From NCBI RefSeq assembly GCF_032854445.1, contig NC_088300.1, forward strand, positions 4,278,001-4,342,000: a stretch of DNA of 64,000 nucleotides, in the 5' to 3' direction. The notes beneath the pieces were generated by a model. That model was not told where the DNA came from. It was given only the letters and a program-made list of their open reading frames with translations, and did not search any database. The translations under genes were made by a program, and so were the position numbers. Positions 37,501 to 49,900 of the stretch are shown here, in pieces. Position 1 is the first letter of the stretch, and every line of letters starts with the position of its first letter. Source of the DNA: Liolophura sinensis. Taxonomy: Eukaryota > Mollusca > Polyplacophora > Chitonida > Chitonidae.

Positions 37501-37750
37501 TGAATATAGACTGCGTCGTTATGTTGGCTGACACATGATAGCTCGTCCCAAAGGCACAGTCGGAGACCGGCTGAATCACGGGTGAGTTGGAATCGCGTAA
37601 AGGCCACAGGTGGGTTTCCATCAATTTACGTCTAGGTACATGCCGGTTGTCCTGCAGAGTCTGGACGTTCAGGAACAGATACAGGGTGACACTGATGAAG
37701 AGGGATGCCCCTACGAAGATAACACGGTGAGAAAACTTCATTGTTGTCAT
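34508..37750 (-). CDS. MAN2A: Golgi alpha-mannosidase II (GH38), intronless
   Basis: This Golgi enzyme removes two mannoses from GlcNAcMan5GlcNAc2 on the way to complex N-glycans. The 1080-residue frame is close to the length of animal MAN2A proteins. Residues ~9-28 form a signal anchor (type II membrane protein), followed by a stem and the GH38 catalytic domain from about residue 117. Metal ligands and catalytic residues by family analogy are H126 and D128 in PHSHNDPGW, nucleophile D240 in WSIDSFGYS, D372/D373 in LGDDFRF and H516 in QHHDAITGT. The nucleophile motif differs from the common IDPFGHS. QDNKPTRLYF and GFDCSF lie in the C-terminal beta domains, and the protein ends in LSPMEIASFHVQW. 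The whole coding sequence is one exon. Two in-frame ATGs (M1, M4) occur; M4 in MKFS aligns better with vertebrate starts. A retroposed origin is possible. Confusion with lysosomal MAN2B is unlikely given the anchor and C-terminal motifs. Confidence 0.95.
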   Translation of the reverse strand: MTTMKFSHRVIFVGASLFISVTLYLFLNVQTLQDNRHVPRRKLMETHLWPLRDSNSPVIQPVSDCAFGTSYHVSANITTQSIFNSINFRTSYDGSYPLPTVETRPPLTRKDKIAAPLRVVVVPHSHNDPGWIKTLDEYYIDQTQHILNNMVERLTKYPNMTFVWSETVFLSIWWNSLEDHVRLQVRRLVRKGQLEIVLGGWVVPDEASTHYFSLIEQIIEGHQWILENLNVKPVNSWSIDSFGYSSTVSYLWKQTGLQNMVIQRVHGSVKGYLAAKKSLEFRWRQFWDQSGTTDIMCHVMPYALYTIKYTCGPDRFMCLMFDFRHIPGEVNEAKGKTIDDTNIESQATYLYEQYRKKSSLYKYGTVLVPLGDDFRFNKPQEWQQQHDNYMKLFEYMNSRKDWNIDVGFGTLTDYFDALRVAEGRASKTKSGGFPVLSGDFFPYSDRDNTYWSGYYSSRPFGKRLSREVENNLRSAEILTTFANIYSKQLGYRFDNHHVYLASLQQARRSLALFQHHDAITGTSKEYVAGDYMRKLAVAYNHTHEAIAGAMQMLLTKGTVSVSENKLLPAETKTMFLRFPQRKHIHVSEEGTDVVFFNPVGQTRKEIVHLQVDSDTVEVRDENDMPVPCQLNPIWVATIRISEVNFEIVFPVELAPLGLVVYKLTRLSEEPAKLYPAGILMYNTLDFVLPSTSRLIEYRPDIGSEIVLQNEHLKATFSQKTGYLQSVVNKTSGLRTETKLEFLQYKSRGSGAYIFYPEGKARTFEELPFIIRVIKGPIMSSVEVAHQQYLRHLVKLYSGFTVQSMGLHIENEIFLFKMADVEVIMRVKTDLGKRSNFFTDQNGYQFIARKTHAKLPIQGNYYPMTSACFLEDPSRRVTLHSGQALGVASLKNGEMEAMIDRMLIYDDDRGLGEGLQDNKPTRLYFVLQVEYSESERTPSLLKYYSYPSLISSTMNDLLQNPVQAFYATPNMQFGIRKLELLKEPFPCDITLVNLRNLMTSLMTENGTAVILHRRGFDCSFPASGLTCALSHGELALNSILSEIHLKQVRKMSLSYMYELKKIRTGRLQLSPMEIASFHVQW

Positions 37751-37840
37751 ATTGTCGGCCGCCAGAGATTATATGTTCGGGCAAAAGACAAAGGCGAATG
37801 CCTGACAAACTCTGGCACGTTCCTCATGCTTTCTGATCCT
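37751..37840 (-). promoter_or_regulatory. 5' UTR of MAN2A with probable splice acceptor at 37838
   Basis: On the minus strand a pyrimidine-rich tract TTTTCTTTCTCTGTTTGCAG ends at 37839, giving a 5' UTR exon that begins at 37838, about 88 bases before the first ATG. The upstream non-coding exon and promoter were not located. Confidence 0.5.
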
Positions 37841-40800
37841 GCAAACAGAGAAAGAAAACTTTTGAGAATGTGTGTTTAACATTCAAACAGGCTGCAATAA
37901 ATCCCTTTGTTGCCCAACTAATTAACTTAAACCATGAAGAGCCGCTATTAAGAGGAAGTTACCTGGATGTGCGATGTCTTTGTCCTCGGGTTAAACTGTA
38001 TCGCCTGTTATCACCTGTTATCAATGAGTAGCAGATTTTCCGGAAACAAATAAGCCAGTCCTACACCGAGCATTAAACTACTAACATGCAAACCGCTGGG
38101 TTAATTGTGCAAGAGTGTAGCATCAATGCGCTATCTGTCGGTCTCAAGTGCTGCCCGCTTGGTTTCCAGGTATCTGGAGTCTTCGATTGCTACTCCCTTT
38201 AAAGGTAGCCTTTGTCGATCGTACAGGCTTAAAAGGACTCGGAGTAAGCACGTGACCGCCTTACCTGTCAGACAAACAGAAACATAAACAGGTGACTGTC
38301 ATTAATTACCTGCTCCTCTCTGGCCAATGGCTTAAGTTTGATCGAGATGGCAGAAGAGACGCTCAAATCGCTGACACACTCCTATCGATCCTTTTACAGT
38401 CTCAGTGGCACGACCATGCAGCACTTTGGCCAGTTTTCACCGCAGGTCTCTAGCACACTGTACGACCCGGTCCCTAACCGTATGTTCAAAATAAATTGAT
38501 GCGCCGACACACGAGCATAAAATTGGATTACCCGCATTACGAGACTCGGCACATGTGCTTCCAGAACAAGCAGCTATCTCTTTTTAATGGGCACTGTATA
38601 CTCAACTCAGCTCCGATAAATTCCAAGTAGGAAATAAATAAAGTTAATGAGCAAATAGGAGCGAGAGTTACTAATGTCAATCAATGCCAACATATTTAAC
38701 TAACGGGCGCATTAGCTCAAATGATACTTTATAATTCCCTTTGCCTGTGTAGATGTAGCTGCCTTTGGGCCAACAACTGGACGTTAAAAACCAGAAAAAT
38801 AAACCTCAAAGCCGAACCATTAGTGAAAGGAAACGATTAACGACACAATGTTCAACAGTTCCCATTTAAAGTATTACCACCTAATTGGCCGCGGTTGTTA
38901 CTTTGTTATACGTAGACACAAAGCGGAGTGAGGTTATGTCTTGGGGGAACAATTCAACATACGCACAGAACACACACGCACATACTAAAACAGGCCTTTA
39001 AGGTGTGTTCTAATACAGCTTTACGTCGCGCTGTCGCAACCACATGTGACACGAAGTTATTAAAATGTGGTATTTAACACGGGAAAAAATACATTTCTTT
39101 GACATTAGTGTGCGTTTATGGTCTTACATATTGACGTTGACCGCTCTTTTCCTTGACTTCATCTGCAACTTATCATGTCGGTATTTCGGTTTATACTAGA
39201 AGTTTTTTGATTGCAAACAATCCTGAAAAACTTCAGGCAAACTAAGTCATAGCAACTCATCAATTAACTCTAAGGTTATGAATACTTGTCACAAATAATC
39301 CTTGAACGTGCCTATCAGCAAATATTTACATGTAAAGTTGTATTCAAACACCGGGTCATCAAAGAACTCATGGACAAGAGAAACATCCTTCTTTATTCGA
39401 CTGGTGAGGCGTAGTTTCCATGTGTGCAATAAGACGCAGAAAAACCTATTCAGCAAAACGACACATCATATTGTACTAAAGCTTTATTGACAGGTGGCTT
39501 CGGTTGTCTGAATAAACTCACCGTTACAACTGCGTCAGCTAGCGATCGTTCCATGCTTAAAAAGTCCAAATATCAGTGAAATAATATCACGTTCGAAGGC
39601 CATGTTTCGACAGACCAATAACTTGGCGATGTGCATCTGTATCCTCCACTTCATGGCCAGAATTTCCGAAGACACCAATATTGTATAGGTCCGTTACACA
39701 ATTGATGGGCAATTACCGACAATGTCACACGTTCACCCCTGGTGCTCTGAATAATTTACCATACATACGGAGTTTCAGAGCATCCTTGAAAAGGCAGAAC
39801 ACGGGGGGGGGAAATTCCTCACTTGAGAAATCCATCTTGGTCATAAGTTGGAAACAATTTCAGTGGTTTGTGCAATTTCAGTTGTGATACCTATACGCTT
39901 ACAGTTGTAGGCCTACATCCGTCCTCTTGAAAGCTACTGGATGGAAACAATTCGCAAGATATATTTGGTTTCCTGTGTTACATTTTGAATGGTTCCCCCA
40001 TTTCCCTCAACCCTTTTGAAACCAGAACGATATTAAAATTCTGCATACAGAACCCTGACATATTTAAAAGCGTGACACGTCAACACTTATAAAATATATA
40101 AAGATTTCTAGAAATTCAAAACAGGCGCATTATCTCTACTGTCAAAGAAGACGTGGTCTCTTCCTTATTATCCGGCCAGGAACAACACCTGTGGCTCGGA
40201 AGTTAACCCCCTATCCAACGATTACCATGAACATGCAAGTTCTTTGTGATATATGAACAAATCCTACAATGTTACGGGAAAGTTGTGAATATAATTCAAC
40301 ACAGTCACTACGTTTGACATTAAAACCATACCAAGATGTTGCCTCACCATTTTGATTAAACTCATCTTCATTACATCATGTCAGACACTACGTTTATCGC
40401 TCCGGTTTATATCACTCTTTTTATTATTCCTTGATTTGACGGCTAAGCGAAAGTCTTCTCACCGCAACGTAACAGACCGTCAGCGTTATTCAATCAGATA
40501 CTTACCTGCTCAAGCTGGCAAAGCATTTATGCAATAAGAAAGTTTTTTGACGCTCCAAGAAATAGTTTGACACCATGTTTAGTGTTTAGCCAATATGACA
40601 GCAAACCGGCAACTAAACCTACCTGTTTCTGACTTTTTCTGCCCCCATGCCCGCTTACTACGTATCTGGGGGTAGTCGGAAGTGCTTGTGTTTCAGATTT
40701 TACCTTCCAGCGGCAGTCAATGCGGACAACCTATGCATGTTGTTTCGTCTTTTCTGTTCATCGATAGAGAAACTACTATTTGATTGGATACTTGAATGTG

Positions 40801-43800
40801 TACTAATATTCATCAGGTATCGAGTTGGGTGGATCGGATGTTCCTGTCTGTTGAGTCAAGGTAGTACAAACATTTCTATATGTGTAATGTCTGATTTGAT
40901 TAACTGAAGATGGTTCAAGTCCCGTTCACATAGTGCGATTTGGCCGATTACACTAGGACAATGTCGAATGGACAAATCGCATCGTCTGAACGCGGCACAT
41001 GACAAAGACCTGTCTTATTTTCATTCCACCGTTCGAATTCGATGAGTTGATACGACAGGTCTCACTGTGTGAATTCTGTTTTAACATTTATGTATTTAAT
41101 TAATGTTTACGGGTTGTACAGAGACTAAACTCACCAGTCAATTAGCAGTATGATGTGAACTGGATACGACTTATCATAATGAGAACTAGCAGTTAAATAA
41201 AGAAAGTACTGTTACAGGTGTCTCATCGAAATGACTTTGTGTGGCCACTCAGAACTCGATGTTAATTGTACGCGTAAATGTTCTCATTTGTATTCAAGAG
41301 GTTCCGATTGACTTTGCACCAAGTTTTATTCTGTCTTTTCTGACGGCAAGAACTAAAAATGCAACTGAAGACTGGAATCAGCAGCGGCATACCACGGAGA
41401 CTGTACGCATTACTACATGGGCACATTCAAAGCATGGTTGTAATCCCAGTGACTCACACCAGACATTGCAGTACTGGCTATTTACCAAGGAACATATTTA
41501 AGCTGATACCTAAATATATTCAACTGCAGATAAATAAGGTCCATACATTTTAAGCTATATACTCCTTTGGGTCATGCGACAGTATGCATGTAAGTTAATC
41601 ATTAGTGTTTCCTCGTCTGGATAAGAACTTACGTTGTGTATTATATTTATACACAGAACACGGACAGAACACTTGAAGTCGCAGCAGGACTATAGGAAGC
41701 TGTGTTCGAGCAGGATCTTCCTAGATAATCAACGGTTATAGGTCCAAAAAGCCTCATGGTGAGTTCTCATAATTCTTTTCTTTATAGAGACACGCCAGCA
41801 TGCCTGCCACTAATTTTATTTTCAGGACAAAACCGCGATCTCTTGAACAAGCAGGAAATATAGAGAATCAAGACACAGGTTTCGCAGATTTATAATGTCT
41901 AGGTCCACTGTCGCGATCTCGACAGTGAACTTCAGAAGTTATGTCACAGGCGTAGGCAATTTATCGTCGCCACCACAGCAGTTAAAATGACCAGCCGATA
42001 AAGATCACAGACTACAATCACCATAAACTTTCTAGGGATTTAACTATGTCATCTTTTTGTCAAGCCCAATGTCTGGCAAGTAATAGTTCACCCTCAGTTG
42101 TCTGCCCATTACGTATCCCCATTCTTCGAACATTCTCGTTGCGGAAGAGAATTCGTCGCATCAAAGGGTGAAAATTTCAGACTAAATACAATCAGCAGTA
42201 AACACATGGAAGTCAACTTAGGTCTTAAGTTTGTGATCTAGGTATAGCTATCATTTCCGACAGGAGTGAATTAAGGCAGCTACAGAATGACACCAGCTGC
42301 CTGGAATTTACCACCGACAAATAAGAATATTGTAAAGTCCGTGCGGCAAATACTTCATTCATTATTATAACAGCATATATTTTCTGGATTACTATAATAG
42401 TCTTTGGCAACTTTTTATTGTGATGGCATTGTGGTTTTTTGTGTATGATAGACGAGGGCACTTGAAAAAAGTAGATGATGTAAGAATGAAGTGCTGATAA
42501 ATGTTACATGGTTTTTTTCATACCTCACATCATCAACCGCGGCGATGACTTCGCTTCATCTCTGTGAGATATTGCCTATCAATTTATTCCACTGCTTCCA
42601 CCCCAACGCGAAGCGTCTTTAACTTAAACAGTTGTGTTGTGTTGGGGATTCAATTCAGTTTCTGTGCGCCTGTTATGTATTGCGTTCTGTAATAGTGTGA
42701 GGATGAGGTTTTATCGCTACACTTGTTACCGGTAATGTCAAATGGGTTCCTGTTCTCTCGCTTCAATCTGGCAGGAATGAAGACGAATCTTGAAATAATT
42801 CCTCCAGTTGGTTTCTGCACTCGGTTAACACAACACCAGACTCGCTGCAGCCATAAAGCTTTCACTTAAGAGTAATTTGTTTACGATGTTTGACAATCAA
42901 CTGGCTCGCCAACACGCCACCGGCTATTATACCACGAGTTCCACACAAAACTTCGGAACTTTGACACCGCACAGCGTGCAGTAGAATATACAGTTACAGG
43001 CTAAAGTCGCCGCGTATGAAGCTTTCAAAGAACAACAGGGGGTTCATATAGTACACAATTATATATTTCCGTTCTCAACTTTACTCTACTGGGATTAGAC
43101 ATGAAGTTTATACTAAGCTATGAAATACAATTGATGATAAAAACCCGTGGACGTCATAATATGCATTATACAAAACTAAAGGCTGCAATTTTTTCTGCCG
43201 TTATTCCAGACAGACAAAATCTGCCGTTGTGAAACCTATATCATTTGTCTGTCGTAATCGTCGGCTTCGCGAGAACAGAATTACAGGTTTGGACCTGCAT
43301 AGGCTGAATATATACTACTGAACGAGCACTTTGCCCCGCAGGCGCGACGTTGAGGATTTCGTATAGCGCTGATGCGGGACTGTCTACCGCTCCAGGGGCT
43401 GAGGCACCAGTCAAATTAGGATGCGGATGTCTGACTTAAAACATATCCTGAATTTAATGGAGAAGTACACTTAACGTAAGCGATAAAATCTTTCTCGGAC
43501 ACACTTTTGTGCCACTATTCTCCTGCAAGGATCCCCCATCCAGAAAGGCCAAGGTTTTTAAACTCGGATCTTAGCAATATCTATGGAAATTAAGCAGACT
43601 TTTAGATCACTACATCGTCACCTTTTTCCATCTACAGCTAATGGCACATGGGCGATCATCAGAATTAGCTTACGTACAACAAAGTGGGAATCAAATCCAT
43701 TATACAAGATACAGACTGAATCATGGAAAACATGATAATATTATAATCATCAGGATAATATTAGTTATCCTACATTAGCTATAAAAGTATGAGGAAAGAA

Positions 43801-46362
43801 ATGTTCAAAGACTATTCCACAGAATTGGTCTGGTTGCAAAACAAATAGGAGCTCACTGGACAATACTGAACAGCCCAATGAAGAATTAACAGCGGGTAAA
43901 CTGATCAACTTACCATCGAGTTAAGTTCAAAATCCCTTCCCTTTAGCAAGAATCATTGGTGTTTAAGCTAATACTCTAACTTCCATCGATGTAAACGCTG
44001 TTGTGCCTTGGCCGCCTCGGATCTATATGGATGTCATTACAGAGGGCTGTGTTACCCACTGGGACAGCATACCCCATCCTGCTCTCCAAACACTATATAG
44101 ACTGACGATGTTAACATCCACGCCTCGCGTGTTCGCACACGGGCTAACACAAGCCTGTCGATCCTGTGAAGCCTGCTAACTCCCCGTACCATAAACAGCC
44201 CCACTGCATGGGTGACTGGGGTTGCGGGTTAGCTACCACATGGACGCACGGGTTAGAGAAGCTGGTTATCAACGGGCGGTCTTCATCCATCACATACAAA
44301 CCTTTGTCACTACGCCTTGCTCACTGGTGTTCAAAAGTGTTAGCAACTTGTCCAAACACTTAACGGCTTCAGCAGCTGTTCAAGAAAATTTTTCTCCTCG
44401 TTCCAGAATTTGCTTCTAGGAATGCAACCCCTAAAACATGGAAACTGTTGATACTACAAAACTCTCACATTTGCCCTCCGATGCCAAGATCACCTACCAA
44501 ACATAGCGAACAAGCCGCTCTGTACTTTAAACTATAATGATAAGACCTTAACGCTAATTCAAACGAACGCTTATTCCGGATAAATTTGTCTCATTAACAC
44601 AGTTAGAATTAAGCTACCAATGGAGAATGGCATGCATATATATATATTTATATTCGACCTATCAGTTTCATGTTTGGGTATACTTAGGACCAAAATGCCG
44701 CTTGTCACTTCCATACAATAATTTGTGGGCACCCAACAGCACTGTGCATTATATATTTACCACATTCTTTTTATTTTCTAAGTTGTTGAAATTATGCACG
44801 GTAATTACACGCAAATGGCCTGATATAAATAAATTTACTAGGTATCATTTGAACGTTATAAATATTAGCGTATTATTGGCAGTGGTTAAAATAGGTCTTA
44901 GAATAGTAACGAGCTGAGTGGTGGACCCTGACATGGACAAAACTATTTACACGTCAAAGGTATTTCTGTACACGTTTTCGTCGAGTAAAGACTATACTGG
45001 ATGTTCAGTGATAGTTAAAACAGACGAATCCTCATATGTAACTAAGCAGGTAAAGTTAGTTTTGTAAATTCAAAGGTATTTGGAATTAACTATTCCTGTC
45101 TAACTAGTAAAACTTCAGTCATTTCATACTAATGTTACAAAAGCAACGCCTATACTCTAGTGCACTTGTTCAAATTTGTCATAGCCTATGCCCTGAGGCA
45201 TTAGCAGTGACTCTAGTCAGTGGAAGAATGGGTTTACCACCAGCACATCTGGCAGATCAAAAACTGAGCACCTGACAGACAAACATATGCTAATCTTACT
45301 TACTGTAAATACATAATTAGTGCTAGTTAATGAGAGAGCTATACAGTAACCTGCCCAAGGTATCAGGGCTTCACAGTGGAGCAGTGGGTTTGTTTAACCC
45401 TGGATAACAGGTACCAGCTGAGAACACAGCTGGTCCCACTGAGAGGCAGCAAGATGAAGAAGGTGATAGGTAACAGGATTACCACCGCACAGATGAAGTA
45501 AGTGAGAAACTCAAGAAGCCATCTGCCTCACCTAATTAAACAGCTCCCTGTGATGTGTTAACTAACTCGGACTGTTATCACTTTTAACCGTGGGCTGTCT
45601 ACAGCCAATCATTGGTTAACAGCTTTTTTTGCCATTCATTGTAAATTCATTTCTCATCATTAAATTTCTGATTTTGGTACAGTGTACAAGTGAACTGTCA
45701 CTGACTATCTGTCATCCGAGGGCACATGTCAGACAGTAGAGTGAGAAAGAAACAAAAACATAGTTAGGATGTTACAATGGAACAATCTGGTGAAACTACA
45801 ATAATATCAAAACATATTTTGCTATGTTTATATATTATTTAGGTTCATCATTAATAACAGGGATGTAAAGGTGTAAAGCTGCTGTCCTATAGAATGTGAT
45901 TAGGCTCTTGAAGTAGATGGAAACCAACCCACTTCACTATAGGTACTGCTTTAGACATGAACGAGTGAATGACTTGGGTTTAAAGCCACATTTCTGGTCC
46001 AGAGAAAAACCATTCCCAAAGTAAGCTAATGAGTGTCACTTGCCTACACTTTTCCATTTATAGTATAACTCAGGCTTATTACCATCCTAGTTTGAAGAGC
46101 AGAATAATGAAGACATGTGTACTGAACAACATACAAACAATAATTCCTGAAATGTTTACGGGAAAGAAACTTCAAGAATGAAGAAAGCTTCAGTAGATGC
46201 TCATATACTGTGTCTGCAAATACCTCCATCTACCGATTATTTTCTCAATGAATTAAATTCAGTCAATATGTGTGGAATGTGGACGTGACCTATGAGATTA
46301 TGATTATTTCAACACTTCAACAAAATTCTTGTGAACTTTACTCATGTAATGTCTGCCTTTGC
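37841..46362. other. Long intergenic stretch
   Basis: I found no gene that I can support. Contents include a MITE-like inverted repeat at 40915-41080, a poly-G run at 39804-39811, and an ambiguous segment at 45365-45530 open on both strands. The rest shows only short frames. Confidence 0.35.
40915..41080. mobile_element. MITE-like nested inverted repeat
   Basis: GTTCACATAGTGCGA near 40920 is an imperfect inverted match to TCTCACTGTGTGAAT near 41065. Inside are TGCGATTTG/CAAATCGCA and GACCTGTC/GACAGGTC inverted pairs. The structure fits a short non-autonomous DNA transposon. No transposase or clear target duplication was seen. Confidence 0.35.
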
Positions 46363-46627
46363 AAAAAAAGGGAATCTGGCTTAAAAAGTAAGGGAATCTG
46401 GCATAAAAAGTAAGGGAATCTGGCATAAAAAGTAAAGTATCTGGCTTAAAAAGTAAGGAATCTGGCATAAAAAGTAAGGGAATCTGGCATAAAAAGTAAA
46501 GTATCTGGCTTAAAAAGTAAGGGAATCTGGCATAAGAAGTAAGGGAATCTGGCATAAAAAGTAAGGGAATCTGGCTTAAAAAGTAAGGGAATCTGGCATA
46601 AAAAGTAAGGGAATCTGGCATAAAAAG
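46363..46627 (-). repeat. 22-bp minisatellite
   Basis: About 12 units of GGGAATCTGGCATAAAAAGT type, some with CTTA for CATA and some shortened (AAAGTATCTGGC). The minus frames rich in PDSLTFYARFPYFL are translations of this array. Confidence 0.95.
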
Positions 46628-46925
46628 AAGGCAGTTTCAATTAAAGTGTTCCATGCTCTTTGACGGATGCACACTGCATTTTTATGTTTTCTTTCCCTTC
46701 AAGGGTTTAATGGCAATTTTAGTTTACAAAGAACTACTAATAAATTAAAAGAGAATATGGTTTTGGGCTTACTTCAAGTACAGGTTTGGTGGCTGAAGCT
46801 AAAGGTGTTTTGTTTTGTAGTATCAGTATTGTATGGCTCTGGCTACAGCAGTACCAGTTAGTACACAATACTGATACACCATGTAGCTGGCTGAAAATTG
46901 GATTTTAAATGTTTCAAAACACATT

Positions 46926-49900
46926 CTATCTTTCTGTCTGACTGGAGTGAGAAGTGACCCATTTGGCCCGGTCCTCCAGTTTATCATTCAGATGAGGCAT
47001 GTAAGATGGTGGGAGTTGGAGAGCCTCAGTGTGTGAGCTCTGATTCCTGCTAAGGGCAGCCTGATGATGCCTGCAATGATGCTCTAGGTTTATTGAGTTA
47101 GGGCTTGACTGACAGCCAGCAATCTCTGGAGGCTAAGATGGGGTGAAAAACACAAACTGATAAGTCAGCTGACTCACTTAACTTGTGCACAAAACCATGT
47201 TTTAAACATTAAGGAATTTGCATCCGCCTAAAAGGTTTGGATGTGCAAAGCAAAATTCTCCATTAGATCACAGGTTTTGTATAACAGCCTCACATGCTTT
47301 TTTCTCTTGTCACCTTTTCATACACTTGCAGACAGAGCTTTTGTCAGGTCTGGTTTGGACGCTAAGCCTATTTAAACAATCATTTTTTAACAGCTGATAT
47401 AATGAAACGAAATTTAATTGTCTAGTAAGACTGTTTCTACTGATATTAGCTGCTGATGGAATCCTTAAATGAATAGCTGGCTGGCATTATTAACCCTCAT
47501 CCATGTGGCTTCTACTAAATACCACAGCAAACATTCACATGTATTCATGCTTATGAGGTATGTATAATTGTGTCAATAGACATCATCAGGATCATGAGTA
47601 AGGGGACTTCATCACACTATTCAATACTTTCCTTACAAAACTGTTACCAGACAATGAAAAACTTACCCCAAACCAACTGTTTTCTCTCTACACATACAAT
47701 TATTAAATGGTATATGTACAATGTTCAAATGTCCAAGATACTCTGCTCAAATGTCCCACATACAAAGCTCATATATCCTGCTTTACAATGTCCAATGCTG
47801 TGTATACAATAATCAGATTTCCTACATACATTCTCAAGTGTTCCATGTACAATGTCCAATTGCCCGACTTACAATGTCCCATTGCCTGACATACAATGCT
47901 CAAATGTCCCGCAAACAAAGCTCCAATGTCCCCACATACAATTCTCCAATGTCCCACATACAATTCTCTAATGTCCCATATAGACTGCTCAAACACCCCA
48001 CATACAATGCTCAATTTTCCCACATGAAATACTCAACTGTCCCATACAATACTCAAACATCCCATACAATACTCAAACGTCCCATACAATACTCAAGTGC
48101 GCCCACATGATACTCAAGTGCCCCCCACATGATACTCAACTGTCCCACACACAATGCTCAAACATCCCATACAATACTCAAGTGCACCCACATGATACTC
48201 AACTGTCCCACACACAATGCTCAAACATCCTATACAATACTCAAGTGCCTTCACACGATACTCAAATGTCCCATACAATACTCAAATGTCCGATATACCA
48301 TGCTTAAATGTCCCACATACATGTACAATGCTCAAATATTCTACATACAGTGCTCAAATATTATACATACAATGCTCAAATACATACAATGCTCAAATAT
48401 TCTACATACAAAGCTCAAATATTCTACATACAATGCTCAAATATTCTACATACAATACTCAAGTGCCTTCACACGATACTCAAATGTCCCATACAATACT
48501 CAAATGTCCGATATACCATGCTTAAATGTCCCACATACATGTACAATGCTCAAATATTCTACATAAAATGCTCAAATATTCTACATACAATGCTCAAAAA
48601 TGTCCCACATATACTACTCATAGAATTCTGCTAACAATAATACGACTTATAACCATTTGTCAGTAGTTGAGATGCAGTCTGACAAAACTACAGCTGAAGT
48701 CACTGTAGCCTAAGTGATACAAGTCTACTTATGGTCCAAAAAAAGTTTAAAAGCATGTTTTAAATGCATGGTAAAGAAAGTTAGATTGAGAGTGCTGACT
48801 TGTAAGCTTAACAACTTGTGAACTGAACAAGCAATCCATTAAACTGCCCTGCAGTTTCAAAAGTGAACCCAACTTCAACTTTTCGATCCTTTTGTATTAT
48901 TAGTGTCTTGCTCTTTGCTACAATAGATTTCAACGACTATGACACTAATTCATCCCCTGTTTGTGGCAAGTATTCATTTCCCCAGAAAAAGCCGTTTGTG
49001 TTTAGAGAACTCATTCAGCACAATGGCCAGCCAAAGAAAAGTGTGATAAAATTTAGATTTACAGTTTCATTTTTCTCATCAGCATAGCAGCTGTTACTGT
49101 ATAATAGAAAATGCTTAGTCTGACCTGCTTGTGCTGTTTTATGCACTTTGTAATACACTCATGTGCAGTGTCTGTTTTGACTGTATTTACGTTGTACATA
49201 TTGTCTGAAACTAAGCAAATAAAGCATGGAAAGTGCACCTATAACTAAATTTGGGGCACACGGTTTCCTCCAACCATAATTCTAATCACTGTGGTATAAG
49301 CACGAGCAACATGAGTGAGAATGGCACAAAACTCCAATCCAATTAATAAATGTGACAATTTGTGAAGCAGGTACACTCCCTCCCCCCCCCCCCCCCCCCC
49401 CCACTCCCTCAGCACACACACGCACACACCTACCTAACACCCCCTACCCCTTCGCCAACCACCACACACACAGCACACTATGCATGCACTTTTGGGGGCC
49501 TCTGCAGTCAAGGCAGTTAGTCAGTGCGAAAGCTTCTCACCAAGACCTGCAGATGGTCATGGATTTCCCCGGGCTCTAGCTGGTTTCCTCCCACCATAAT
49601 GTTGGCCGCTGTCATTTAAATGAAATATTCTTAAGAACGGGGTAAAAGACCAATCAAATAAATAAACAAATAAATACATCCACTTTTTATCTGATTTCTT
49701 TCTTTCTTAAAAGTCTGACACATATAAGGCTCTACCCGTTTCCTATGCATAGTCCTTCGTCCAAAACATATATAGGCCAGAACACTGATGTCTATCAGAA
49801 TCGAACTGACAACCAGCTGTTCGAGTCGATATAGAACACTTGTTGATCAAGCTAATTAAGGCCTGCACTTTGTTACACACTGCTGTATGGCTAAAAGTAC

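Noticed and set aside
40912-40925. GGTTCAAGTCCCG, a tRNA B-box look-alike
   Set aside because: No A box or cloverleaf partner at the right distance; it sits beside the MITE-like repeat.
47721-48634. Plus-strand frames of 102-145 codons rich in NAQ/TMLK repeats
   Set aside because: They follow the 22-bp tandem array and appear in several frames at once.
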